From: Oscillospiraceae bacterium
Lineage (GTDB): Bacteria; Bacillota; Clostridia; Oscillospirales; Oscillospiraceae
Length of the DNA stretch: 7,475 bases
Assembly: GCA_015068335.1 (NCBI GenBank)
Contig: SVKT01000078.1
Span: 1-7,475, forward strand
Direction of reading: 5' to 3'
The notes beneath the pieces were generated by a model that searched no databases, had not been told where the DNA came from, and saw only the letters and a program-made list of their open reading frames with translations. This document shows, one piece after another, positions 1-5,985 of the stretch. A program made the position numbers and the translations under genes. How positions within the stretch are numbered: the first letter of the stretch is position 1; every line of letters starts with the position of its first letter.

Positions 1-2
1 AA

Positions 3-1079
3 GACTATGGTCTGCCGCTGGTCGCCGGTGTCATCGTCGGCGTTGCCGCCCTGGTCCTCACCGCTATGGGCAACCCCAAGAACATGGGTTTCTGCATCGC
101 CTGTTTTGAACGCGACATTGCCGGCGCCCTGGGACTGCACAGCGCCGCCGTGGTACAGTACATCCGCCCCGAGATCATCGGTATGGTGCTGGGCGCTATG
201 ATCGCCGCCGTCGCCTTCAAGGAGTTCAAGGCAAAGTCCGGTTCCTCTCCCGCCGTCCGCTTCATCCTGGGCGCCTTCGTGATGATCGGTGCGCTGGTCT
301 TTCTGGGCTGTCCCCTGCGTATGGTCATCCGCCTCGGCGGCGGCGACCTGACCGCCGTGGCCGCGCTGGCTGGCTTTATTGCCGGCATTCTGGTGGGCAT
401 CGTGTTCCTGAAAAAGGGCTTCTCTCTGGGCCGCGCCTATCCCGGCCGCTCCGCCGGCGGCTTTGCTCTGCCCGGCTTTATGGTGCTTCTGCTGGCCCTG
501 CTGTTGTTTGCGCCCTCCCTGCTGAAATTCTCCGAATCCGGCCCGGGCTCTATGCGCGCCCCGCTGGCCATTGCGCTGATCGCCGGTCTGGTGGTGGGCT
601 TCATTGCCCAGCGCAGCCGTCTGTGTATGGCAGGCGGTATGCGGGATGTGTTCCTGCTCAAAGACTTCACCCTGCTGACGGGCTTCCTCGCCATCTGGGT
701 CACCGTCACCGTCGGCAACCTGTTTCTGAACAGTTACAAACTCTCCGCCCTCTCCCAACCCGTGGCACACAGCCAGTATCTGTGGTCCTTCCTGGGTATG
801 GCGCTGGTGGGCTGGGGCTCCATCCTGCTGGGCGGCTGCCCCCTGCGCCAGTTGATCCTTGCCGGCGAGGGCAACGGCGACTCCGGCGTCACCGTGTTCG
901 GTATGATCTTCGGCGCCGCCATCGCCCATAACTTTGGCCTTGCCGGCAGCGCCGACAGCATCATGGACGGCGTCTACAAGGTCGGCGGCATCAAGACCCC
1001 CGGTATGGTGGCCGTGGCACTGGGCTTTGCGGTCCTGCTGGTCATCTCTCTCACCCATCTGCCCAAGAAAGGAGACTGA
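3..1079 (+). CDS. yedE: YedE/YeeE-family putative selenium (sulfur-compound) transporter, 5' partial
   Basis: Polytopic inner-membrane protein of the YeeE/YedE family. YeeE/TsuA members import thiosulfate, and the YedE subgroup is assigned to selenium transport from genome context only. The reading frame is open to the left edge: hydrophobic codons precede the ATG at 66, so that ATG is internal and the true start lies outside, probably only a few codons away (358 residues are visible). Family marks are FCIACFERD (90-116), GCPLR (306-320), RSRLCMAGGMRD (612-647) and GGCPLR (831-848). These form two related halves, each with an LC/FC..RD motif and then a GCPLR motif. The cysteines are the expected substrate-relay residues. 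Many hydrophobic stretches, about nine to ten helices, span the rest. It ends in KKGD, and the last codons supply the ribosome binding site of yedF three bases downstream, so the two are co-transcribed. The family is certain; selenium rather than thiosulfate as substrate is inferred. Confidence 0.9.
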   Translation, partial: DYGLPLVAGVIVGVAALVLTAMGNPKNMGFCIACFERDIAGALGLHSAAVVQYIRPEIIGMVLGAMIAAVAFKEFKAKSGSSPAVRFILGAFVMIGALVFLGCPLRMVIRLGGGDLTAVAALAGFIAGILVGIVFLKKGFSLGRAYPGRSAGGFALPGFMVLLLALLLFAPSLLKFSESGPGSMRAPLAIALIAGLVVGFIAQRSRLCMAGGMRDVFLLKDFTLLTGFLAIWVTVTVGNLFLNSYKLSALSQPVAHSQYLWSFLGMALVGWGSILLGGCPLRQLILAGEGNGDSGVTVFGMIFGAAIAHNFGLAGSADSIMDGVYKVGGIKTPGMVAVALGFAVLLVISLTHLPKKGD

Positions 1080-1082
1080 CAT

Positions 1083-1286
1083 ATGATCGACACCAGAGGC
1101 CTCTCCTGCCCTATGCCTGTCATTATGGTGCAGAAAGCCATCAAAAAGGACGCCCCCGCCTGCCTGGAAGTTCTGGCAGACGCCAGAGTGGCGGTGGAAA
1201 ACATCACCCGCCTGGCCAATAACAGCGGCTATCAGGTGTCCGTCGCCGAAGCGGACGGAGAATTTACCCTCACGCTGAAAAAGTAA
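1083..1286 (+). CDS. yedF: TusA/SirA-fold protein, YedF-like (selenium/sulfur relay)
   Basis: A 67-residue protein with the TusA/SirA fold. The N-terminal signature DTRGLSCPMP holds the CPxP motif, with Cys9 as the persulfide (or selenopersulfide) carrying residue. The stretch ADARVAVENITRLANNSGY (residues 32-50) matches the conserved helix region of YedF and TusA proteins. Cytoplasmic; expected to accept or pass on sulfur or selenium delivered with the help of YedE. The start at 1083 is set by AAAGGAG (1068-1074) eight bases upstream, inside the end of yedE. The protein is only the TusA domain. Many Clostridial YedF proteins carry an extra C-terminal DsrE-like domain that is absent here, whereas E. 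coli YedF is also short. The gene closes the transcription unit, with a terminator immediately after the stop. The alternative name is plain TusA, but the pairing with yedE favours YedF. Confidence 0.87.
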   Translation: MIDTRGLSCPMPVIMVQKAIKKDAPACLEVLADARVAVENITRLANNSGYQVSVAEADGEFTLTLKK

Positions 1287-1290
1287 AAGC

Positions 1291-1322
1291 AACGGGAGAC
1301 AGGCAGCCGCCTGTCTCCCGTT
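1291..1322. terminator. Bidirectional intrinsic terminator between yedF and the convergent XRE gene
   Basis: Perfect 14-bp inverted repeat: arms 1291-1304 (AACGGGAGACAGGC) and 1309-1322, with an AGCC loop. The + strand continues with TTTTCTGTT. On the minus strand the hairpin is followed by a T-rich run, the complement of the A-rich 1279-1290. It therefore fits ending both yedF and the oppositely oriented regulator gene that stops at 1342. Confidence 0.93.
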
Positions 1323-1341
1323 TTCTGTTCCAAAACCGAAC

Positions 1342-1536
1342 TTAATCCTCCCAGAACAGATCATCCAGTGTTCGGTTCAATGTCCGGCAGATGGCAAGAC
1401 ACAGTTTGATGGTAGGATTATAATCGCCCTTTTCGATGGCGTTAATCGTCTGGCGAGAAACCCCCACCGCTTCCGCCAACTGCTGCTGGCTCATATCCAG
1501 CGCGGCCCGGGCAGCCTTCAAACGCAGATTCTTCAT
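1342..1536 (-). CDS. Small XRE-family helix-turn-helix transcriptional regulator
   Basis: A 64-residue protein that is almost entirely one Cro/CI-type (HTH_3, XRE) DNA-binding domain. The core is SQQQLAEAVGVSRQTINAIE (residues 16-35), followed by KGDYNPTIKLCLAICRTLN and the typical end LDDLFWED. It has no ligand or dimer-tail domain. A longer reading frame runs through it from 1821, but the upstream part is antisense-like noise. The start at 1536 follows a GGGGAGAAGG Shine-Dalgarno with good spacing and begins with MKNLRLKAAR, as usual for this group. Its ATG overlaps the TGA of the upstream membrane-protein gene (ATGA, 1536-1533), so translation is probably coupled. Very short XRE proteins next to small membrane proteins are a common Bacillota arrangement, and autoregulation is the likeliest role. 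The target is not visible beyond a candidate operator at its own promoter. Confidence 0.93.
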   Translation of the reverse strand: MKNLRLKAARAALDMSQQQLAEAVGVSRQTINAIEKGDYNPTIKLCLAICRTLNRTLDDLFWED

Positions 1537-2039
1537 TCTGCACCTTCTCCCCGTTCCAGCACATAGTTCACCAGATAGACCAGCAAAATCAGGAATGCCA
1601 TCGATCCGATGATGGGATTCACAGCCCGGAAGGTCAGGATCCCATTCTGCACCAGATCTCCGGACGCAATATATACCCCACCCAGCGCCAGATTGACCAC
1701 AGCGATGATCGCAAACAGCGTCATCACCGCTGCCGGTTTTTCTTTCAGGCTGAGATAGGCGTCTTTCCGGATACAGGTCACGGCAAACACCGTTAGCGCC
1801 ACGCAGATACACAGAGTGCAACCCGTCAGGGTATCACACCACGTTCCGAGAAATGTATCGGTCAGACCGTAGAAAAAGAGACAGCCCATCAATGTAAAAA
1901 ATCCATACTGATACGCTTTGCCGCGAGCCAGTTCCTGCCGTTCGTCAAAGGTCATATCGATCACTTTCTTTTTGAACAGCAGCGCCACAATGGCGAACCC
2001 CACTGCCAGACCCGCTAAAACACCAAGCGCTCTTGCCAT
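1533..2039 (-). CDS. Five-helix integral membrane protein, partner of the XRE regulator
   Basis: A 168-residue hydrophobic protein with likely transmembrane helices at about residues 4-22, 45-64, 72-90, 104-126 and 143-161. A short polar loop after helix 1 carries FDERQELARGKAYQYGFF (residues 31-48). This DERQ...RGKAY pattern is one I associate with small uncharacterised membrane proteins encoded beside XRE regulators. There is no catalytic motif or signal-peptide cleavage site, and the function is unknown. The start at 2039 is chosen over a TTG at 2072 because AAGGAGG lies nine bases before it, and because the TTG overlaps the -10 box. It is the first gene of the unit; its TGA overlaps the ATG of the regulator. 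Base composition is visibly less GC-rich than the flanking pro and yed genes. It could be a sensor for the regulator or a membrane protein that the regulator controls; the sequence does not decide. Confidence 0.88.
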   Translation of the reverse strand: MARALGVLAGLAVGFAIVALLFKKKVIDMTFDERQELARGKAYQYGFFTLMGCLFFYGLTDTFLGTWCDTLTGCTLCICVALTVFAVTCIRKDAYLSLKEKPAAVMTLFAIIAVVNLALGGVYIASGDLVQNGILTFRAVNPIIGSMAFLILLVYLVNYVLERGEGAE

Positions 2040-2048
2040 ATCCAATAT

Positions 2049-2055
2049 CCTCCTT
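2049..2055 (-). promoter_or_regulatory. Ribosome binding site fixing the start of the membrane-protein gene
   Basis: The minus strand reads AAGGAGG, nine bases before the ATG at 2039. This is a full match to the anti-Shine-Dalgarno and rules out the upstream TTG at 2072, which has no such site and lies in the promoter. Confidence 0.85.
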
Positions 2056-2071
2056 GGTTGTTGATGGTGCA

Positions 2072-2100
2072 AGTGTAATCTACGATTTTCTTTTTGTCAA
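2072..2100 (-). promoter_or_regulatory. Near-consensus sigma-A promoter of the membrane protein/XRE unit
   Basis: On the minus strand, a perfect -35 box TTGACA (2100-2095) is followed by a 17-base spacer and the -10 box TACACT (2077-2072, four of six to TATAAT). Transcription should begin near 2065, leaving a leader of about 25 bases with the AAGGAGG site. This is the best promoter match in the window and suggests strong expression unless repressed. Confidence 0.85.
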
Positions 2101-2113
2101 GTATATTTTACTT
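2099..2113. promoter_or_regulatory. Candidate operator palindrome at the -35 edge
   Basis: Inverted repeat AAGTA-TATTT-TACTT, five-base arms and a five-base centre, touching the outer two bases of the -35 box. The size and place suit a small XRE repressor acting on its own promoter. The site is AT-rich and short, so it could arise by chance. Confidence 0.35.
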
Positions 2114-2123
2114 TTTGTTGCAA

Positions 2124-2158
2124 AACAAACCGGCGGCTCACTGCGCCGCCGGTTTGTT
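2124..2158 (-). terminator. Intrinsic terminator of tepA, overlapping its 3' coding end
   Basis: Perfect 14-bp inverted repeat: arms 2124-2137 (AACAAACCGGCGGC) and 2145-2158, with a seven-base loop 2138-2144. On the minus strand the second arm runs into GTTTGTTTTGC, an interrupted T-tract. The tepA stop codon (2140-2138) lies in the loop, and the first arm encodes the last residues, Asn-Lys-Pro-Ala-Ala. Confidence 0.85.
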
Positions 2159-2860
2159 CTTCTGTTTTTCGATCATCTCATAAAGCGCTGTCAGGCCGTC
2201 GGACAGGCCGCCTACGGCGTCAATGATGCCCTCCCGCACCGCTTCCTCGCCGTAGAGGACACTGCCCACATCGGCAGCCATATCCTCCTTTTTCAGCATC
2301 AGTTCCTCGAAGCGTTTTGGAGTGATGCGGCTGTGGGCGGACACAAAACTCACGATCCGCTCTTGCAGGCGCTGAAAGTAGTGGTAGGTCTGGGGCGCGG
2401 CGATCACCGTGCCGCTGGTGCGCACCGGGTGGATGGTCATAGCGGCGGACGGCACGGCAAAACTGCGTTTGGCCGCCACCGCCAGCGGCACGCCGATGGA
2501 GTGGCTGCCGCCCAGCACGATGGATACCGTGGGCTTTGTCATACCGGCGATCAGTTCCGCGATGGCCAGCCCCGCCTCCACGTCACCGCCTACGGTGTTC
2601 AGCAGGAACAGGACGCCGTCCACCTCATCGCTCTCCTCCAATTTGACAAGCAGCGGCAGAACGTGTTCATATTTCGTGGTTTTGGCGGTGTTGCCCGCCG
2701 TATTATGTCCCTCGATCTGTCCGATGATGGTCAGGCAGTAAACCGCACCGTGGAGCGTGCGGGTCAGTGCGGACCCGAAATCCAGAATGGACTGTGTGGC
2801 CTCTCCACCTTTTTCGTCGGTCCCGGCTGTTTCCGTGGGTTTTGTATTTTCCGTCATCAT
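2138..2860 (-). CDS. tepA: ClpP-fold serine peptidase, TepA (translocation-enhancing protein) family
   Basis: A 240-residue soluble protein of the ClpP/crotonase superfamily. After a polar N-terminus (residues 1-25), the ClpP-like domain runs from about residue 38 to 222. It shows LLNTVGGDVEAGLAIAELI (87-105), the nucleophile motif GGSHSIGVPLAV (117-128, Ser121), MTIHPVR (141-147, His144) and a likely Asp197 in the DVGSVLYGEEAVREGIID region. GHSIG-type spacing and overall length fit Bacillus TepA/YmfB rather than true ClpP, which is near 195 residues. TepA has been linked to protein export and signal-peptide breakdown in Bacillus subtilis; that role is carried over from the family. Two adjacent ATGs exist (2860 and 2857). 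The GAGGG site lies only two bases from the first, so 2857 may be the used start. The gene is transcribed divergently from proB across 124 bases; I could not assign a convincing promoter to it. Confidence 0.9.
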   Translation of the reverse strand: MMTENTKPTETAGTDEKGGEATQSILDFGSALTRTLHGAVYCLTIIGQIEGHNTAGNTAKTTKYEHVLPLLVKLEESDEVDGVLFLLNTVGGDVEAGLAIAELIAGMTKPTVSIVLGGSHSIGVPLAVAAKRSFAVPSAAMTIHPVRTSGTVIAAPQTYHYFQRLQERIVSFVSAHSRITPKRFEELMLKKEDMAADVGSVLYGEEAVREGIIDAVGGLSDGLTALYEMIEKQKNKPAAQ

Positions 2861-2918
2861 ATCCCTCTCTTTCCCGGGTAGCATCTGCATTTTTGCAAAA
2901 TCTACGCACGTTTGCCGC

Positions 2919-2947
2919 TTTCTTTTTTCGGCAGACTGTGGTAAAAT
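2919..2947 (+). promoter_or_regulatory. Promoter of the proBAC operon (extended -10)
   Basis: TAAAAT at 2942-2947 is preceded by TGG (2939-2941), giving an extended -10 (TGnTAAAAT). A weak -35, TTTCTT at 2919-2924, sits 17 bases upstream. Transcription would start near 2954, leaving about 30 bases of leader, far too short for a T-box or other riboswitch. Confidence 0.65.
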
Positions 2948-2970
2948 GAAATATCTTTCGATCACACAGC

Positions 2971-2976
2971 AAGGAG
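2971..2976 (+). promoter_or_regulatory. Ribosome binding site fixing the proB start
   Basis: AAGGAG lies eight bases before the ATG at 2985. An in-frame ATG at 2946 has no such site and overlaps the -10 box, so it is not the start. Confidence 0.85.
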
Positions 2977-2984
2977 AACCCCTT

Positions 2985-3785
2985 ATGGAACAGAAAAAAC
3001 AGCGCATTGTGGTAAAAGTCGGCACCTCCACCCTCACCCACGAATCCGGCGCTCTGGATCTGCGGAGTATGGAACATCTGGTCCGCACGCTGGCCGACCT
3101 TCGGGGTATGGGGCACGAGGTCATTCTGGTCTCCTCCGGCGCCATTGCCGTGGGAACGGCGAAAATGGGCCTTTCCGAGCGGCCGAAGGAACTGCGGATG
3201 AAGCAGGCTGCCGCCGCCGTAGGCCAATGCCGGATGATGCACCTTTACGACAAACTCTTTTCCGAATACAACTGCTCCGTGGCGCAGATCCTGCTCACCG
3301 GTGACGACGTGGAGGAGGAAGACCGCGCCGAGCATCTGCACAGCACCTTCTCCGCCCTGCTGGAAACGGGCATCATCCCCGTCGTCAACGAAAACGACTC
3401 TGTCTCCTCTGCCGAGATCGAAACGGGTCACCACAAGATCCTCGGCGACAACGATACCCTCTCTGCCATCGTGGCCGGTCTGTGCGGCGCGGATCTCCTG
3501 GTCCTGCTCTCCGACATCGACGGCCTCTACGACGCAGACCCCAAGACCCACCCGGAAGCAAAACTGCTCCATCAGGTGCGGGAGTTGACGCCGGAAGTTC
3601 TGGAAATGGCCGGTGGCGCCGGCAGTTGGCGCGGTACCGGCGGTATGGCCACCAAACTTTCCGCCGCCCGCATTGCTATGGCCGCGGGCTGCGATATGGT
3701 CATCACCAACGGCGCGCGAATGGACGATCTCTACGGCATCGTGGAAAACAAAGACATCGGCACCCGATTCATCGCGTGCAGATAA
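2985..3785 (+). CDS. proB: Glutamate 5-kinase, short form without PUA domain
   Basis: Catalyses the first step of proline synthesis: ATP-dependent phosphorylation of glutamate to gamma-glutamyl phosphate, in the cytoplasm. The 266 residues form one amino-acid-kinase domain. Visible motifs are VVKVGTST (9-16, phosphate binding), VSSGAIAVG (49-57), AAAVGQ (76-81), IIPVVNENDSV (130-140), GDNDTLSAI (154-162, glutamate and Mg region), LLSDIDGLYDADP (174-186) and GTGGMATKLSAA (217-228, ATP site). The protein ends directly after IGTRFIACR, where longer ProB proteins (about 365 residues) continue into a C-terminal PUA domain. No frame carries a PUA remnant, because proA begins ten bases later. The product is handed to ProA, and the two enzymes usually form a channelling complex. 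The stop TAA is part of the proA ribosome binding site, so translation is likely coupled. Feedback inhibition by proline is a family property of the kinase domain. Confidence 0.97.
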   Translation: MEQKKQRIVVKVGTSTLTHESGALDLRSMEHLVRTLADLRGMGHEVILVSSGAIAVGTAKMGLSERPKELRMKQAAAAVGQCRMMHLYDKLFSEYNCSVAQILLTGDDVEEEDRAEHLHSTFSALLETGIIPVVNENDSVSSAEIETGHHKILGDNDTLSAIVAGLCGADLLVLLSDIDGLYDADPKTHPEAKLLHQVRELTPEVLEMAGGAGSWRGTGGMATKLSAARIAMAAGCDMVITNGARMDDLYGIVENKDIGTRFIACR

Positions 3786-3795
3786 GGAGGGCTCA

Positions 3796-5043
3796 ATGAC
3801 CGCATTACAGCAGCAGGGCAAGGCCGCAAAGGCCGCCACCTACATACTTGCCGCTACCGGCACCGCCAAAAAGAACGAGGCTCTGGAAGCCATTGCAAGC
3901 ATCCTGACTGCCCGGCAGGACGAGTGGCTCGCCGCCAACGCCCTGGACGTGGCCGCCGCAAAAGAAGCGGGAATGCGCTCCGCTATGCTGGACCGCCTGA
4001 CTCTGACCCCTCAGCGCATCGCCGGCATCGTGGACGGCGTGCGGCAGGTGGCCGCCCTCCCCGACCCCATCGGACAGGTCACCAAAATGGAGACCCGCCC
4101 CAACGGCCTCATCATCGGCCGCAGGCGGGTGCCTCTGGGCGTCATTGCCATCATCTTCGAGGCACGGCCCAACGTGACGGTGGATGCCGCCGCCCTGTGC
4201 CTGAAATCCGGCAACGTCTGCATTCTCCGCGGCGGCAAGGAGGCCATCCGTTCCAACCGCTGCGTGACGGAACTGATGCGCTCTGCGCTGGAATCCGTGG
4301 GACTCCCCGCCGACTGCATCTCTCTGGTGCAGGACACCAGCCACGAGACCGCAAACGAACTGATGCATCTGGACGGCTACGTGGATGTCCTCATCCCCCG
4401 GGGCGGCGCAGGATTGATCCGCGCCGTGGCAAAGGAAGCCAGCGTGCCGGTGATCCGCACCGGCGAGGGCGTGTGCCACATTTACGTGGACGACGAAGCC
4501 GATCTGGATATGGCGGCAACGATCCTGCACAACGCCAAATGTTCCCGCCCCTCCGTGTGCAACGCGGTGGAGTGCGTGCTGGTGCACCGGGACGTGGCAA
4601 AGGCGTTCTGGGAGAAGGCACTCCCCCTCCTGGATGCTCATAACGTGGAACTTCGATGTGATGGGGAAGCACTTGACATCATTGGCGCCAGAGGAATTCC
4701 CGCCGAAGAGAGCGACTGGGACGCCGAGTATGACGACTACATTCTGGCTGTCCGCACCGTGGGCGGGATGGACGAGGCCATCGCCTTCATCAACGCCCAC
4801 AGCACCCAGCATTCCGAGAGCATTCTGACGAAAAATTACTTCAAGGCTCAGCGCTTCCTCAACGAAGTGGATGCAGCGGCGGTGTATGTCAACGCCTCCA
4901 CCCGCTTCACCGATGGCGGCGAGTTTGGTCTGGGCGCGGAGATCGGCATCTCCACCCAGAAAATGCACGCAAGAGGCCCTATGGGCTTGGAGGAACTGAC
5001 CTCCTGCAAGTATGTGATCTACGGCAACGGTCAGATCCGCTGA
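3796..5043 (+). CDS. proA: Glutamate-5-semialdehyde dehydrogenase (gamma-glutamyl phosphate reductase)
   Basis: Reduces gamma-glutamyl phosphate with NADPH to glutamate 5-semialdehyde, which cyclises to pyrroline-5-carboxylate. The 415 residues match the usual ProA length. This aldehyde-dehydrogenase-fold protein shows RVPLGVIAIIFEARPNVTVD (111-130) and KSGNVCILRGGKEAIRSN (137-154) in the nucleotide-binding region, and RTGEGVCHIYVD (221-232). RPSVCNAVE (251-259) holds the likely catalytic Cys255. The family signature around VGGMDEAIAFINAHSTQHSE is also present. The C-terminal part has the oligomerisation and substrate region TRFTDGGEFGLGAEIGIST. The start at 3796 follows TAAGGAGG (3783-3790), which overlaps the proB stop. 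Longer frames reading through from 3613 are shadows in proB. proC follows after 31 bases. Intact and typical. Confidence 0.98.
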   Translation: MTALQQQGKAAKAATYILAATGTAKKNEALEAIASILTARQDEWLAANALDVAAAKEAGMRSAMLDRLTLTPQRIAGIVDGVRQVAALPDPIGQVTKMETRPNGLIIGRRRVPLGVIAIIFEARPNVTVDAAALCLKSGNVCILRGGKEAIRSNRCVTELMRSALESVGLPADCISLVQDTSHETANELMHLDGYVDVLIPRGGAGLIRAVAKEASVPVIRTGEGVCHIYVDDEADLDMAATILHNAKCSRPSVCNAVECVLVHRDVAKAFWEKALPLLDAHNVELRCDGEALDIIGARGIPAEESDWDAEYDDYILAVRTVGGMDEAIAFINAHSTQHSESILTKNYFKAQRFLNEVDAAAVYVNASTRFTDGGEFGLGAEIGISTQKMHARGPMGLEELTSCKYVIYGNGQIR

Positions 5044-5074
5044 CCGCAAACGCGAAAAGATTGGAGAGTACGAT

Positions 5075-5875
5075 ATGGCAACCTTTGGATTTATCGGCAC
5101 CGGAAATATGGGCGGCGCACTGGTGCGCGCCGTGTGCAAGCGCGTGCCCAGCGACCAGGTATTTCTGGCCAACCGGACGCCGGAAAAGGCGAAACTGCTG
5201 GCAGAGGAACTGGACTGCCGCGTGACGGATAATGACGCCATCGCCCAGCACGCAGACTTCATCTTCCTGGGCGTGAAGCCCCAGTATATGGCCGATCTTC
5301 TGACGGACCTCCGCCCCGTGCTGGAAGAGCGAAGCAGCCGCTTCATCCTCGTCAGTATGGCCGCCGCCCTGACGGTGGACGATCTGCGCGAGCGCGGCGC
5401 CGCCGGCTTCCCCATCATCCGCATTATGCCCAACACTCCCTCCGCCGTGGGCGAGGGTGTGATCTTCTACGTTTGCAGTGACGAAGTCACCAAGGCGGAG
5501 GAAAAGGCGTTTCTGGACGCTATGAGCGGCGCCGGCCGTCTGCTGCCCCTGTCTGACCACCTGATGGACGCCGGCAGCGCCGTGGCAGGCTGCGGCACCG
5601 CCTTTGCCGACCTGTTCATCGAAGCCGTGGCCGACGGCGGCGTGGCCTGCGGTCTCTCCCGCCCTATGGCGCTGGAATGTGCCGCCCAGATGCTCATCGG
5701 CACCGGAAAACTGATGCTGGAAACCGGCAAGCATCCCGGCGTGCTGAAAGATGAGGTCTGCTCCCCCGGCGGCGCCACCATTCAGGGCATCCGCACGTTG
5801 GAGGAGTCCGGCTTTCGCGGCGCCGTGATGAATGCCGTCATTGCGGCCTTTGAGCAGAGCGCCAATATGAAATAA
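5075..5875 (+). CDS. proC: Pyrroline-5-carboxylate reductase
   Basis: Last step of proline synthesis: NAD(P)H-dependent reduction of pyrroline-5-carboxylate to L-proline, in the cytoplasm. The 266 residues are the normal length. The N-terminal Rossmann fold starts with FGFIGTGNMGGAL (4-16), and LANRTPEKAKLL (31-42) lies at the cofactor phosphate site. FLGVKPQ (64-70) and IRIMPNTPSAVGEG (115-128) are standard family motifs. The C-terminal dimer and substrate domain has GCGTAFADLFIEA (172-184) and the P5CR signature region, DEVCSPGGATIQGIRTLEES (226-245). The start at 5075 follows GGAGAG (5063-5068) with six bases of spacing. It is the third gene of the proBAC operon, and a terminator follows at once. 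Nothing looks broken or unusual. Confidence 0.98.
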   Translation: MATFGFIGTGNMGGALVRAVCKRVPSDQVFLANRTPEKAKLLAEELDCRVTDNDAIAQHADFIFLGVKPQYMADLLTDLRPVLEERSSRFILVSMAAALTVDDLRERGAAGFPIIRIMPNTPSAVGEGVIFYVCSDEVTKAEEKAFLDAMSGAGRLLPLSDHLMDAGSAVAGCGTAFADLFIEAVADGGVACGLSRPMALECAAQMLIGTGKLMLETGKHPGVLKDEVCSPGGATIQGIRTLEESGFRGAVMNAVIAAFEQSANMK

Positions 5876-5879
5876 ACGG

Positions 5880-5920
5880 AAACGGCCGCATCCCAACGGA
5901 TACGGCCGTTTTCTTTTCTG
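5880..5920 (+). terminator. Intrinsic terminator of the proBAC operon
   Basis: Stem arms AAACGGCCG (5880-5888) and CGGCCGTTT (5903-5911). After one mismatch the stem is extended inward by ATCC/GGAT, closing on a CAAC loop. TTCTTTTCTG follows as the T-tract. It begins five bases after the proC stop codon. Confidence 0.9.
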
Positions 5921-5940
5921 TGGAAACCCGGGACGATTTA

Positions 5941-5949
5941 TGATATACT
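5941..5949 (+). promoter_or_regulatory. Extended -10 promoter of the hydantoinase gene
   Basis: TGA followed by TATACT (5944-5949) makes an extended -10 with five of six matches to TATAAT. No good -35 is seen 16-18 bases upstream (TGGAAA at 17), as is typical of extended -10 promoters. Transcription would start near 5956, just after the proC terminator, so the gene appears to be its own unit. Confidence 0.65.
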
Positions 5950-5972
5950 GTTTGCATATCCTATGGAAAAAT

Positions 5973-5978
5973 GGAGGG
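5973..5978 (+). promoter_or_regulatory. Ribosome binding site fixing the hydantoinase start
   Basis: GGAGGG lies seven bases before the ATG at 5986. An in-frame ATG at 5971 overlaps this site and cannot use it, so the protein starts MRTLFKGG, as amidohydrolases of this family do. Confidence 0.85.
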
Positions 5979-5985
5979 ATTGTCT

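Noticed and set aside
1342..1821. 159-residue minus-strand frame containing the XRE domain
   Set aside because: Only the last 64 residues look like a protein family. The upstream part overlaps the membrane-protein gene in another frame, and the start at 1536 has its own Shine-Dalgarno site and ATGA coupling.
2033..2881. Long + strand frame (282 residues) across tepA
   Set aside because: It lies antisense to a clear TepA gene, is rich in His, Arg and Gly as shadows of GC-rich codons are, and has no family motif.
2891..2900. Perfect 10-base palindrome TTTTGCAAAA in the tepA-proB gap
   Set aside because: Short and AT-rich, placed between two divergent genes but matching no operator that I can name; too likely by chance to call a site.
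3805..5436. 543-residue minus-strand frame opposite proA and proC, and the 482-residue frame opposite the hydantoinase gene
   Set aside because: Antisense shadows created by GC-rich third positions; the + strand genes show full family motifs.
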